From contig URVM01000035.1 of the NCBI GenBank assembly GCA_900551325.1, forward strand, positions 1 through 22,921: a stretch of DNA of 22,921 nt. The letters are read 5' to 3'. Shown here one piece after another: positions 14,656 through 22,846 of this stretch; the first letter of the stretch is position 1, and every line of letters starts with the position of its first letter. Below the pieces are notes generated by a model, which was not told the DNA's origin, did no database searches, and was given only the letters and a program-made list of their open reading frames with translations. The translations under genes and the position numbers were made by a program. The DNA comes from an uncultured Eubacteriales bacterium. Its GTDB lineage: Bacteria; Bacillota; Clostridia; Lachnospirales; Cellulosilyticaceae.

Positions 14656-15114
14656 ATGAACTGGCAAATTAAGCACTTTAATGAACTAACACCTACACAA
14701 TTATATGACATGATTAAATTAAGACTAGAAGTATTTATAGGAGAGCAAGGCTGTTCTTATGAGGACTTAGATGATAAAGACAAAAAGGCTCACCACGTTT
14801 TCCTATATGATCAAAATAATATAATAGCTTGTTGCCGCATTTTAGAAGCAGGTGTAGCTTATGATGAAATATCTATAGGTAGAGTATGTGTACACAAAAA
14901 TTATAGAAATCAAGGCATTGCAAAAGAAATGATGGAAATAGCCATGGCATTTATTAAAGAAAATAATAAAGAAGGAAGTGTAAAAATTTCGGCACAAAGT
15001 TATATTCTTCCTTTTTATGAGAGTTTAGGATTTAAGGTTATATCTGATGCTTACTTAGAAGAAGGTATTGAGCATAAAAAAATGATATGGAAATATCATC
15101 TTATAGAAAGTTAA
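14656..15114 (+). CDS. elaA: GNAT family N-acetyltransferase, ElaA type
   Basis: This is a single-domain cytosolic acetyl-CoA-dependent acetyltransferase of 152 aa. The N-terminal half shows the ElaA signature: FNELTPTQLYDMIKLRLEVF then GEQGCSYEDLDDKD and AHHVFLY. The acetyl-CoA loop follows as IGRVCVHKNYRNQGIAKEMM (about residues 76-95), the R-x-x-G-x-A form of motif A. IPFYESLGF-like text (here LPFYESLGFKV) closes the fold. The natural substrate of ElaA is not known to me. ATG 14656 follows GAGGAAT at about 6 bases. It lies between nadE and udk on the same strand, and its stop is 49 bases before the udk start, so co-transcription is likely. Confidence 0.9.
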   Translation: MNWQIKHFNELTPTQLYDMIKLRLEVFIGEQGCSYEDLDDKDKKAHHVFLYDQNNIIACCRILEAGVAYDEISIGRVCVHKNYRNQGIAKEMMEIAMAFIKENNKEGSVKISAQSYILPFYESLGFKVISDAYLEEGIEHKKMIWKYHLIES

Positions 15115-15163
15115 CATAATATATGTTATTATAGATGAAAAAAGCTATTAATTGGAGGAAATT

Positions 15164-15775
15164 ATGGAACATATAATTGTAATTGGGATAGCTGGTGGGA
15201 CAGGATCAGGTAAAACAACTCTAGCTAATAAAGTTAAAGAAGCATTTGGAAATGAAGTAGTTATGCTTTGCCATGATTATTATTATAAATCAAATTCAGA
15301 CCTGCCATTTGAAGAGCGCGTTAAATTAAATTATGACCATCCAAATGCTTTTGATACAGATTTAATGATTGAACATATTCAAAGACTTAAAAAAGGTCAA
15401 ACTATCCAACATCCAGTATACTCTTTTGTAGAACATACAAGACTTGAAGAAAGTGTAGAAGTAAAGCCTGCAAAAGTTATTATTGTAGAAGGGATTTTAA
15501 TCTTTGAAAATAAAGAGCTATGTGACCTTTGCGATATTAAGGTATTTGTAGATACAGATGCAGATGTTCGTATTTTACGTAGATTAATAAGAGATGTAAA
15601 AGATAGAGGTAGAGACATAGATTCTGTTGTAAGCCAATATTTAAATACTGTAAAACCAATGCATGAACAATTTGTAGATCCTAGCAAGAAAAGAGCGGAT
15701 GTAATTATCCCTGAAGGCGGCTTTAACTCTGTAGCATTAGAAATGCTTTTAGAAAGAATTCGTACTTTTTTATAA
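15164..15775 (+). CDS. udk: Uridine kinase
   Basis: This enzyme phosphorylates uridine and cytidine to UMP and CMP for pyrimidine salvage in the cytosol. The Walker A motif is GGTGSGKT (residues 11-18). Next come CHDYYYKSNSDLPFEERVKLNYDHPNAFD, the family's substrate region, then PVYSFVEHTR and VEGILIFE (Walker B-like). RLIRDVKDRGRD is the lid. The length is 203 aa, slightly shorter than typical. I chose ATG 15164, preceded by GGAGG at 15154-15158. The alternative TTG at 15152 overlaps the ribosome site and is rejected. It would work with the NupC-type importer encoded at 5447-6628, though the genes are not linked in one operon. Confidence 0.95.
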   Translation: MEHIIVIGIAGGTGSGKTTLANKVKEAFGNEVVMLCHDYYYKSNSDLPFEERVKLNYDHPNAFDTDLMIEHIQRLKKGQTIQHPVYSFVEHTRLEESVEVKPAKVIIVEGILIFENKELCDLCDIKVFVDTDADVRILRRLIRDVKDRGRDIDSVVSQYLNTVKPMHEQFVDPSKKRADVIIPEGGFNSVALEMLLERIRTFL

Positions 15776-15889
15776 ATCATAAGTAAAACTGTATAGGGTA
15801 TGTAAGAATTACACAAACTTATACTGAAACTTCATAGACACTACAAAATATAAAACGACTAGAATGCAATTTGAGGAGAATATAAAGTA

Positions 15890-16957
15890 ATGTGTAATTA
15901 TAATATTTTAACCATTAATCCAGGATCAACTTCAACAAAAGTAGCTTTATTCAAAAATAATGAATTAGTATTTGAACAAGTATTAAGACACCCAGCTGAG
16001 GAACTTAATGCTTATGAAAACTTAATTGATCAATATGAATACCGTAAAGAAAAGATAGAAAACTTCCTAGAAGAAAAAGGTATTAAGCTTAATGAGCTCC
16101 ATGCTATTTCTTGTAGAGGAGGACTCATTGGACCTATTCCAAGTGGAACATATAGTATTGATGAAGGACTATTTACTAGATTATCTACTAATGTAGTACA
16201 TGCATCTAACTTAGCAGGGATTATAGGTTATAATATGGCTAAAGAACTTAATATACCGGCATATATTACTGACCCTGTAACAGTAGATGAAATGGCACCT
16301 ATAGCAAAAGTAACAGGTATCCCAGGTGTAGTAAGAAAAAGTAAGTTCCATGCACTTAATCAAAAAGCTGTAGCAAGAAGAGCAGCAGATCAAATTCGTA
16401 AACCTTATGATGAATGTAACTTTATTGGTGTTCATATTGGCGGTGGTATTAGTATTGCAGCACATGAACAAGGTAAGGTTGTAGATGTGAACAATGTTAT
16501 TGATGGAGATGGACCACTTGCACCAACACGTGCTGGTTCTATTCCTGTAGAAGCTGTTATTGACTTATGTTTTTCAGGTGAATATAAATCAGCTAGTGAA
16601 TTTAAAGAATTTGTATCTCAAAGAGCAGGTCTGACAGCTTATCTTGGAACAAGTGATGTGAGAGACGTCCAAGAAATGATGGAACAAGGGAATGAAGAAG
16701 CAAAAATCTTATATGAAGCTATGGCATATCAAATTTCTAAAAATATTGGAGCAATGGCTACAGTGCTTAAAGGAAAAGTTGATGCTATCTTTATAACAGG
16801 TGGTGTAGCTTATTCAAAACAATTTATACGTCTTTTAAAAGAGCGTATTGATTTTATTGGAGAAGTTATTGTTATTCCAGGAGAAGAAGAAATGTTGGCT
16901 TTAGCAGAAGGTGCCCTTCGTGTATTAAAAGGACAAGAAGTAGCTAAAGTATTATAA
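15890..16957 (+). CDS. buk: Butyrate kinase
   Basis: This enzyme of the acetokinase (ASKHA) family converts butyryl phosphate and ADP to butyrate and ATP. The N-terminal phosphate-binding strand is LTINPGSTSTKVALF (residues 7-21). VHIGGGISIAAHEQGKVVDVNN and the DGDGPLAPTRAGSIPVE segment are family signatures. FITGGVAYSK and the C-terminal GEEEMLALAEGALRVL complete the second half. The length of 355 aa is typical. ATG 15890 follows GAGGAG. Phosphotransbutyrylase (ptb), normally next to buk, is not adjacent: udk lies upstream and a DUF4349 lipoprotein downstream. It could also act on branched-chain acyl phosphates. The 114 bases before the start show no terminator, so read-through from udk is possible. 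Confidence 0.94.
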   Translation: MCNYNILTINPGSTSTKVALFKNNELVFEQVLRHPAEELNAYENLIDQYEYRKEKIENFLEEKGIKLNELHAISCRGGLIGPIPSGTYSIDEGLFTRLSTNVVHASNLAGIIGYNMAKELNIPAYITDPVTVDEMAPIAKVTGIPGVVRKSKFHALNQKAVARRAADQIRKPYDECNFIGVHIGGGISIAAHEQGKVVDVNNVIDGDGPLAPTRAGSIPVEAVIDLCFSGEYKSASEFKEFVSQRAGLTAYLGTSDVRDVQEMMEQGNEEAKILYEAMAYQISKNIGAMATVLKGKVDAIFITGGVAYSKQFIRLLKERIDFIGEVIVIPGEEEMLALAEGALRVLKGQEVAKVL

Positions 16958-16967
16958 AAATAGAATT

Positions 16968-17034
16968 AACCCTCTTTATCTTGAAGTATTCTGATGATTA
17001 TGTCATATTAGAATAAAAAGATAAAGGGGGGGTT
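16968..17034 (+). promoter_or_regulatory. Long hairpin that buries the ribosome site of the DUF4349 gene
   Basis: CCCTCTTTATCTT (16970-16982) pairs with AAGATAAAGGGGG (17018-17030), including one T-G pair. The 35-base loop folds again as TATTCT/AGAATA plus ATGA/TCAT. The right arm contains the whole G-run ribosome site (17026-17032) that stands 5 bases before ATG 17038. No T-run follows (TTGCTATG), so terminator function is unlikely. I infer translational control or a 3'-end stabiliser of the buk transcript. Confidence 0.6.
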
Positions 17035-17037
17035 GCT

Positions 17038-17970
17038 ATGAGGAAGAAAAGTAGGATATTGCTAATTATTTTTCTTATAGGAATAAGTGTATTATTTAGT
17101 GCATGTGCTTCTAAAAATGCAACCAGTATGATGGAATCAACAACTTCAGAAGCTCCACAGGCTCCAATGGAAGAATCTAAAGAAGAAATGAATTTTGATA
17201 TGGAAGTAACACAAGAACAGAGTGGTAGTGGCAATATACAATTTGATACTACGAATAAACTTAATAGAAAGATAATTAAAACAGGGACCATTAATCTTCA
17301 AACAAAAACTTTTGAAGAGAGTGTGCAAGGTGTTATAGATGAAGTTAATGCCCTAGGTGGATTCATTCAGAATTGCTCTATTGAAGGAAATAACTTATAT
17401 AGTACTTATAGAAGACGGGCAGCTAACCTAAGTGTGCGTATTCCTAATAATGTATTTGACACATTTATGAATGAGAGCAATCAATTTGGGAATATAACAT
17501 CTAAGAGCATACAAGGAGAAGATGTTACAAATCAATATATGGATACAGAAATAAGACTTTCTACTTTAGAAATTCAAGCAGAGAGACTTAAAGAATTACT
17601 AAAGCAAGCAGGTGATTTAGATAAGTTATTTAGAATAGAAAAAGAACTTGGTAATGTAACTTATGAAATAGAATCTCTTAAAGGTACACTTAAAAAGTAT
17701 GATAGTTTAATTGATTATTCTACAATAGAAATCTATATAGAAGAAGCGGACGTATATATAGAACCTATTAAAGAAGATACATTCCTTGACCGAGTGAAAA
17801 ATACATTTATAAAATCATTTAAAGGTTTAATAAGTGTTATCCAGACTATATGCCTAATAATAGTAGCAATTATTCCATTTTTAATTATTTTAGTGCCTAT
17901 CATAATAATTGGTATAAAGATATTATCATATAGGAACAAGAAAAGGAAAAAACACTCACAAGATGAATAG
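17038..17970 (+). CDS. DUF4349 domain lipoprotein
   Basis: This is a surface lipoprotein of 310 aa. Signal residues 5-20 are followed by the lipobox FSAC with Cys23 as the lipid site. A linker rich in S, T, E, P and M (24-75) includes repeated acidic stretches. The DUF4349 region covers about 78-297: KIIKTGTINLQT at its start, RIPNNVFDTFM, a helical coiled-coil-like segment (about 175-230), and YSTIEIYIEE. A hydrophobic segment (about 267-297) precedes a short basic cytoplasmic tail (KKRKKHSQ), so the protein spans the membrane as well as carrying a lipid. The function of DUF4349 is unknown. Its G-rich ribosome site is within a hairpin. A bidirectional terminator ends the gene. Confidence 0.9.
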   Translation: MRKKSRILLIIFLIGISVLFSACASKNATSMMESTTSEAPQAPMEESKEEMNFDMEVTQEQSGSGNIQFDTTNKLNRKIIKTGTINLQTKTFEESVQGVIDEVNALGGFIQNCSIEGNNLYSTYRRRAANLSVRIPNNVFDTFMNESNQFGNITSKSIQGEDVTNQYMDTEIRLSTLEIQAERLKELLKQAGDLDKLFRIEKELGNVTYEIESLKGTLKKYDSLIDYSTIEIYIEEADVYIEPIKEDTFLDRVKNTFIKSFKGLISVIQTICLIIVAIIPFLIILVPIIIIGIKILSYRNKKRKKHSQDE

Positions 17971-18008
17971 AATGAATAGAAAAGAAGCCTAAACATAAAA
18001 ATCAACAT

Positions 18009-18038
18009 AAAAAAGGTGTCACATGTGTGACACCTTTT
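18009..18038. terminator. Bidirectional terminator between DUF4349 gene and fba
   Basis: AAAAAGGTGTCACA and TGTGACACCTTTTT form a 14-bp perfect stem closing on a 2-base centre (the actual loop will open a few pairs). The poly-A and poly-T ends serve both convergent genes. The fba stop is 12 bases away. Confidence 0.92.
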
Positions 18039-18049
18039 TGTGTAAGGAA

Positions 18050-18913
18050 TTAAGCTTGGTTTACAGAACCGAATAATTCCATTTTTTCTTTAACTGTTGC
18101 TTTAATAGCTTCGAAACCTGGAGCTAATACTTTACGAGGGTCAAATCCTTTACCTTCTAAGTCTTTACCAGCTTCGATATATTTACGTGTAGCAGCAGCG
18201 AATGCTAATTGACATTCTGTGTTAACGTTGATTTTAGCTACGCCTAAAGAGATAGCTTTTTTGATCATTTCTTCAGGAATACCTGTACCACCGTGTAATA
18301 CTAAAGGCATTTCACCTGTTGCATCGTTGATTTTTTCTAATGCATCGAAAGCTAAACCTTTCCAGTTTTCTGGGTATTGACCATGAATGTTACCAATACC
18401 AGCAGCAAGCATTGTTACACCTAAATCAGCGATAGCTTTACATTCGTTAACATCAGCGATTTCACCAGCACCAACAACACCATCTTCTTCTCCACCGATT
18501 GAACCAACTTCAGCTTCTAAAGAAAGACCTTTTTCATTTGTTAAGTTAACAAGTTCTGTTGTTTTAGCAATGTTTTCTTCGATAGCGTAGTGTGAACCAT
18601 CGAACATGATTGAAGAGAAACCAGCAGCCATAGCAGCTTTAGCACCTTCATAACTACCGTGATCTAAGTGAAGAGCAACTGGAACAGTAATGTTTAATTC
18701 TTCGATTAAACCGTTTACCATACCAACGATAGTTTTGTAACCACCCATATATTTACCAGCGCCTTCAGATACACCTAAGATAACTGGTGAGTTGTTTTCT
18801 TGTGCTGTTAATAATACAGCTTTTGTCCACTCTAAGTTGTTGATATTGAATTGACCTACAGCGTATTTACCAGCGCGAGCTTTATTAAGCATTTCTTTTG
18901 CAGAAACTAACAT
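18050..18913 (-). CDS. fba: Class II fructose-bisphosphate aldolase
   Basis: This zinc enzyme splits fructose 1,6-bisphosphate to dihydroxyacetone phosphate and glyceraldehyde 3-phosphate in glycolysis. VPVALHLDHGS carries the catalytic Asp84 and zinc ligand His85. GIGNIHGQYP and LHGGTGI hold the other zinc histidines, and INVNTECQ is the phosphate-binding end. The length of 287 aa is typical of the gram-positive class IIB type. Tagatose-bisphosphate aldolase is the close alternative. ATG 18913 follows CGGAGG at proper spacing. A longer reading from 18961 is rejected because it would contain the ribosome site. The gene has very uniform, highly biased codon use, as expected for a highly expressed glycolytic gene. 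Upstream a TATAAT (plus-strand 18963-18968) marks a likely promoter, with a weak TTTTCA -35 box. Confidence 0.96.
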   Translation of the reverse strand: MLVSAKEMLNKARAGKYAVGQFNINNLEWTKAVLLTAQENNSPVILGVSEGAGKYMGGYKTIVGMVNGLIEELNITVPVALHLDHGSYEGAKAAMAAGFSSIMFDGSHYAIEENIAKTTELVNLTNEKGLSLEAEVGSIGGEEDGVVGAGEIADVNECKAIADLGVTMLAAGIGNIHGQYPENWKGLAFDALEKINDATGEMPLVLHGGTGIPEEMIKKAISLGVAKINVNTECQLAFAAATRKYIEAGKDLEGKGFDPRKVLAPGFEAIKATVKEKMELFGSVNQA

Positions 18914-19098
18914 GATATACCTCCGTATAAATGGATTTCTTGGTTTTTGTTTACCTACCATTATTATACCTTAAATGTCAAGTTGTGAAAATATAAACTA
19001 ACAATTTAAATAGCCTAAAATTAAGACATAAAATATACATTCACTAGACAAATTAGATAAGAAAGACGAATAAGCAAAGTTCAAACTATAGTGTAAGG

Positions 19099-19126
19099 TT
19101 GAAGAAATGGTAAACTAAAGTATAAT
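19099..19126 (+). promoter_or_regulatory. Promoter of the DUF2812 gene
   Basis: TTGAAG (19099-19104), spacer of 16 bases, TATAAT (19121-19126), 35 bases before the start codon at 19161. No operator-like palindrome is visible around it. Confidence 0.68.
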
Positions 19127-19160
19127 AATCTTAATAATAGGGAAGAAAGAAGGGGAGAGT

Positions 19161-20327
19161 ATGGACCATACATATAAAATAATTCCTTATGCTTATTGGC
19201 AAGTTAAAGAATATGAACAATGGCTCATGAATCAAGCAAAAGACGGTTGGGAGGCTATAAGTATAGGATATATATGGGCTAGGTTTAAAAGAATACAGCC
19301 TAATGAACGTACTTATAAAATTGTATTCAATAAAGCAATTACTCTTAATCAAGATGTGGCGCAAGAGGAATGGAAAAAAATTAGAACATCAACTAGCTTT
19401 TTGATTTATATGTCACTGGGAGAGAGTAGGCTAGAAAATTTAGGTTATAATCAAGAAGAAGAACAAGAAGAAATAGAAAAATTAAAGTCTGGAAGTAAGG
19501 CCCAAAGTATTATGTTTGGTATATGTTTTGGTTTTGCTGTTATTATTTTGTCTGCATATATGATAGAGGCTGATTTTCTATATAAGCTTATCACAGGAGA
19601 TTTAAATAGTTTTATAAATTTGTTATTGATGCAAGTAATCCTGTTCATTCAAAATCTAACAGAGTATGTGGGCCTAAATAAACTTCAAAAACAGATGGGA
19701 AATAAGATAGTTTATGAGGAGAATATAGGAAGTAAAAAAACTATTAAATCCAATATAATTAGAATAATATATAGCTTTAGTTTAATTGGTATTTTTTTAG
19801 TTACATTAGGGTTACTATTAACAGGCGAGTACAACAATAAGACTCTCCCTAGAGAAGAGATAAATTTACCTATTATACGTCTAGCTTCTTTAGAAGACAA
19901 TCCTACATTCAAAAGATATGAGAGCGAAATGTTTGTAGATGCTAAAGTAGATTTGCGAAATTGCTATGAAAGAAAGTGGAACTTTCTTATTAATACCCAA
20001 TATGAAGCAGTTGAAAATGGAGAAATAAGTGATAGCAATATAGAAGTAGATTTACCAGTTTTAGAACAAGAAGTTTATAAGTTAAGATTTAAAGAATTAG
20101 GAAATTTATTAGTTAAAGCAATAATAGAAAAGAGGGACTACAGAAGAGATAATCCAAAGTGGGAGATAACTGTAGGAGGGATAGATACTATTTATGTAAG
20201 TAAGAATAACAACCGTAATTGGTTAGAACTTATTGTACAGAGGGATGATTATGTAATATACATTTCTTATATAGGAAATGCTTCTACAGATAAGGTTATA
20301 GAGCAGATTAGAAAGGTTATAAAATAA
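19161..20327 (+). CDS. DUF2812 domain membrane protein with extracellular C-terminal domain
   Basis: This is a 388-aa membrane protein of unknown function. Residues 1 to about 95 match the DUF2812 pattern: a short beta start (YKIIPYAYWQVKEYEQWL), the AKDGWEAISIGYIWARF motif, and a YKIVF strand. An acidic Q/E-rich segment (98-107) is followed by three hydrophobic helices at about 115-135, 150-168 and 199-220. The last 165 residues are soluble, of unknown type, with alternating basic and acidic stretches. From the odd number of helices, N- and C-terminal domains should lie on opposite sides. ATG 19161 follows AAGGGGAG. In many Firmicutes DUF2812 genes pair with a PadR repressor; none is here. 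The gene is a single unit with its own promoter and terminator. Confidence 0.82.
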   Translation: MDHTYKIIPYAYWQVKEYEQWLMNQAKDGWEAISIGYIWARFKRIQPNERTYKIVFNKAITLNQDVAQEEWKKIRTSTSFLIYMSLGESRLENLGYNQEEEQEEIEKLKSGSKAQSIMFGICFGFAVIILSAYMIEADFLYKLITGDLNSFINLLLMQVILFIQNLTEYVGLNKLQKQMGNKIVYEENIGSKKTIKSNIIRIIYSFSLIGIFLVTLGLLLTGEYNNKTLPREEINLPIIRLASLEDNPTFKRYESEMFVDAKVDLRNCYERKWNFLINTQYEAVENGEISDSNIEVDLPVLEQEVYKLRFKELGNLLVKAIIEKRDYRRDNPKWEITVGGIDTIYVSKNNNRNWLELIVQRDDYVIYISYIGNASTDKVIEQIRKVIK

Positions 20328-20400
20328 TACATAGGGGGAGCATCAAAGAACAAAAAGCTGCAAGATAAGAACTAAGCTCATAAGTAAGAAAATATATTTT

Positions 20401-20444
20401 AATTAAAAGAGGTACATGCTACTAAGCATGTACCTCTTTTAATT
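20401..20444. terminator. Bidirectional terminator between DUF2812 and YjiH-family genes
   Basis: A perfect 20-bp stem, AATTAAAAGAGGTACATGCT (20401-20420) and its complement (20425-20444), with loop ACTA. Its right end reaches into the stop codon (20443-20445) of the minus-strand YjiH-family gene. The 73 bases before it after the DUF2812 stop hold nothing recognisable. Confidence 0.93.
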
Positions 20445-21786
20445 AAAATAATAAATGACCAATGAGTGCAATCACTGGAAGAGTTACTAAAGTTCTTTGA
20501 ATAAAGATAATAAATAACTCTTTTAAGTTTACTGGGATTTTAGATCCGAGTAAGAGTGCTCCAACTTCTGATAGGTAGATAAGCTGTGATATGGAAGTAC
20601 AAGCTACTACGAAACGAGTCATATCAGAACTTATATCAGAAGCTAAAATAGAAGGTAAAAGCATATCTGCAAAACCAGCCATAAGTGTACTAGAAGCAGC
20701 CATAGCTTCTGGAACACCTAGTACAGCAAGCACAGGATAAAATGGTAAGCCTAATATTTTAAAGAATGGTGTATATTCGGCAATGATAAGAGCAATTGTC
20801 CCAACACCCATTACGATTGGAATAACAGCAAACCACATATCAATAACATTCTTTACGCCATCTTTTAAGATGCAATTTTTAATGCTTTGGTGTTCGGCAG
20901 TACGAATAGCATTTTTAAAGCCATAGGAAAAAGCACTATACCCACTAGGAAGGTCTTCGTTAATTTGTGGTACTGTTCCGTCTATTAACAGGTCTTTTTT
21001 CTTAGCTAAAGGTCCAAACTTTGGTACAACAACTGCAGCTACCATGCTTGCAAGTGTTACAGTAAGATAAAAAGGAATGAACATATGGCTAAGTCCTACT
21101 GTATCTGCAATAACAAGTGTGAAAGTAATAGAAACTAAAGAGAAGGTAGTTCCGATAACACAAGCTTCTCTTTCTGTGTAGAATCCATCTTCGTACTGTT
21201 TACTTGTAAGAAGTACTCCGATAGTACCATCTCCAAGCCATGATGCAATACAGTCAATAGCTGAACGACCAGGTAGATTAAAAACTGGACGCATAATTTT
21301 TACAAGTAAAGAACCTACAAATTCAAGTAATCCAAAGTTTAGTAGAAGTGGGAGGAAAAGTCCAGCAAAGAGGAAAATAGTGAAAAGAATTGGTAATAAG
21401 TCTGCTAGAATAAGTCCACCTGTTGCTTCACTATAAATCATTTCTGGTCCTACCTTGAACACCCCACAAATGATAAATATAACACTGAATAAACGAATAG
21501 CAACCCATACAGGTTTAACATTAAAAAGTGTATTTAAAAACTCATTTTCAAGTATAAACTTAGGTTTTATGCATTTAGTTATAAGAGTAGCAATACCAGT
21601 AATACTAATAATACTTAATAAAATAATAGGTAAAAATCCATTTAATTGCCCTTGTAACCATTTAGATAAAATAGCTACAGGAATAGTAATACCTCCATCT
21701 ACTGAGAAAGGAATCATAAATAAAAAAATTCCAATAAGGGATGGAAGAATAAATTTAATAATTGATTTGGTTTTATATTGTTTCAA
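20443..21786 (-). CDS. YjiH family membrane protein (nucleoside-recognition Gate domain), TTG start
   Basis: This is a polytopic inner-membrane protein of 447 aa with about ten hydrophobic segments. It matches the YjiH family, which carries the nucleoside-recognition (Gate) domain: ASWLGDGTIGVLLTSKQYEDGFYTEREACVIGTTFS and, near the end, GAPEAMA-like text (VPEAMAASSTLMAGFADMLLPSIL). It is probably a transporter of unknown substrate; CNT nucleoside carriers share the domain type. I chose TTG at 21786 because AAAGGAG stands 8 bases before it. The in-frame ATG codons at 21813 and 21810 lie upstream of that ribosome site and lack one of their own. A strong promoter and a 14-base palindrome lie upstream. 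The gene ends inside its terminator stem. Confidence 0.88.
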   Translation of the reverse strand: MKQYKTKSIIKFILPSLIGIFLFMIPFSVDGGITIPVAILSKWLQGQLNGFLPIILLSIISITGIATLITKCIKPKFILENEFLNTLFNVKPVWVAIRLFSVIFIICGVFKVGPEMIYSEATGGLILADLLPILFTIFLFAGLFLPLLLNFGLLEFVGSLLVKIMRPVFNLPGRSAIDCIASWLGDGTIGVLLTSKQYEDGFYTEREACVIGTTFSLVSITFTLVIADTVGLSHMFIPFYLTVTLASMVAAVVVPKFGPLAKKKDLLIDGTVPQINEDLPSGYSAFSYGFKNAIRTAEHQSIKNCILKDGVKNVIDMWFAVIPIVMGVGTIALIIAEYTPFFKILGLPFYPVLAVLGVPEAMAASSTLMAGFADMLLPSILASDISSDMTRFVVACTSISQLIYLSEVGALLLGSKIPVNLKELFIIFIQRTLVTLPVIALIGHLLF

Positions 21787-21833
21787 AACTATGGCTCCTT
21801 TAATATACATCATGTTAAGTAAGTCACTGTAAC

Positions 21834-21862
21834 ATTATAAGACGAAATTAATAAAAATTCAA
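21834..21862 (-). promoter_or_regulatory. Promoter of the YjiH-family gene
   Basis: On the minus strand TTGAAT (21857-21862), 17 bases, TATAAT (21834-21839), 48 bases before the TTG start. It has near-consensus boxes and is one of the best promoters in the window. Confidence 0.75.
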
Positions 21863-21871
21863 TAACTAATT

Positions 21872-21885
21872 TGCATAAATATGCA
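21872..21885. promoter_or_regulatory. Palindrome upstream of the YjiH-family promoter, possible operator
   Basis: TGCATA-AA-TATGCA is a perfect 6-2-6 inverted repeat, embedded in two imperfect direct copies of TTTGCATAAA (21870-21879 and 21880-21889). It lies 9 bases upstream of the -35 box, a position suited to an activator. A single copy is seen; the binding protein is unknown. Confidence 0.4.
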
Positions 21886-22049
21886 TAAAAATTAATTTGT
21901 AGAGATTAGTTAATTAAAAAGTAAACATGACCTAGTGTCTTATAAAAGTTCTTGTTATAATAAGAAAGAATTATTAAGACTAAGCTTTATAGCTCATTAT
22001 ACAAAAGAAAGAGATATTATAAATAGGTACTAATAAAGGAGAATTTAAA

Positions 22050-22790
22050 ATGTTACATGCTTTTCAAAGAACAGAGATGTTAATAGGAAAAGAAGCCTTA
22101 GATAAACTTAAAAATAGCAAGGTAGCTGTTTTTGGAATAGGTGGCGTAGGTTCATATACAGTAGAGGCCCTAGCAAGAACAGGGGTAGGTAATTTAGTTC
22201 TTATAGATAGTGATACAGTTTGTGTATCTAATATTAATAGACAAATTCATGCTACTACTCAAACCGTAGGAAGACCAAAAGTAGAAGTTATGAAAGAACG
22301 TATACTACTTATTAATCCAGAAGCTAATGTAACCATTCATCAAGCACTATATAATGCAGAAACAGCAGAAGAACTATTAAGTACAGATTATGATTATGTG
22401 GTAGATGCTATTGATATGGTAACTTCTAAAATAGATTTAATTGTAAGATGTAAAGAAAAAGGTATACCTATTATTAGTGCTATGGGTGCTGCTAATAAGT
22501 TAGATCCTACTAAGCTTGAGGTTACAGATATTTATAAAACAAGCGTTTGTCCTTTAGCTAAAGTTATGCGTCATGAACTTAAAAAAAGAAGAGTAAAGAA
22601 ACTTAAAGTGGTATACTCAAAAGAGCCAGCACTAACACCTACACAACCAGAACCTACAGGTGAAACGCCAGCACCAGGTACTTGGGTAAGACGTCAAATC
22701 CCAGCATCAGTAGCCTTTGTACCATCTGTATCAGGCCTTATTATTGCAGGAGAAGTCATAAGAGAATTAATAGATTATAAAAATAACTAA
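22050..22790 (+). CDS. tcdA: tRNA threonylcarbamoyladenosine dehydratase (TcdA/CsdL, E1-like)
   Basis: This enzyme uses ATP to cyclise t6A37 in ANN-decoding tRNAs to ct6A, in the cytosol. The E1/ThiF/MoeB-type Rossmann motif is GIGGVG (residues 29-34). LIDSDTVCVSNINRQ has the acidic nucleotide contacts and the N-x-N-R-Q (61-65) motif. VVDAIDMVTSKIDLI is the adenylation domain centre. CPLAKVMRHELKKR and the C-terminal SVSGLIIAGEVIREL are typical of TcdA rather than of ThiF or MoeB. There is no zinc CxxC pair. The length of 246 aa fits. ATG 22050 follows AAAGGAG at 8 bases. The gene is a single unit with a terminator after it. The 260 bases upstream hold a possible TATAAT (21956-21961) but no good -35 box. 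Confidence 0.94.
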   Translation: MLHAFQRTEMLIGKEALDKLKNSKVAVFGIGGVGSYTVEALARTGVGNLVLIDSDTVCVSNINRQIHATTQTVGRPKVEVMKERILLINPEANVTIHQALYNAETAEELLSTDYDYVVDAIDMVTSKIDLIVRCKEKGIPIISAMGAANKLDPTKLEVTDIYKTSVCPLAKVMRHELKKRRVKKLKVVYSKEPALTPTQPEPTGETPAPGTWVRRQIPASVAFVPSVSGLIIAGEVIRELIDYKNN

Positions 22791-22795
22791 AAAAT

Positions 22796-22846
22796 AAAGC
22801 TCCTTATGGAGACCATTTAAAATAGATGGTTTCTATAAGGAGTTTT
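22796..22846 (+). terminator. tcdA terminator
   Basis: CTCCTTAT plus GAGACCAT pairs with ATGGTTTC plus ATAAGGAG (about 17 pairs with one G-T mismatch in the middle and an 8-base loop), then TTTTGTATTT. It lies a few bases past the tcdA stop. The last 75 bases of the window show no gene. Confidence 0.85.

Noticed and set aside
15112..15128. Palindrome TAACATA-ATA-TATGTTA between the elaA-type gene and udk
   Set aside because: It is made only of A/T-rich pairs with one C-G pair in each arm, overlaps the stop codon, and has no promoter near it; chance in this base composition is the simpler reading.
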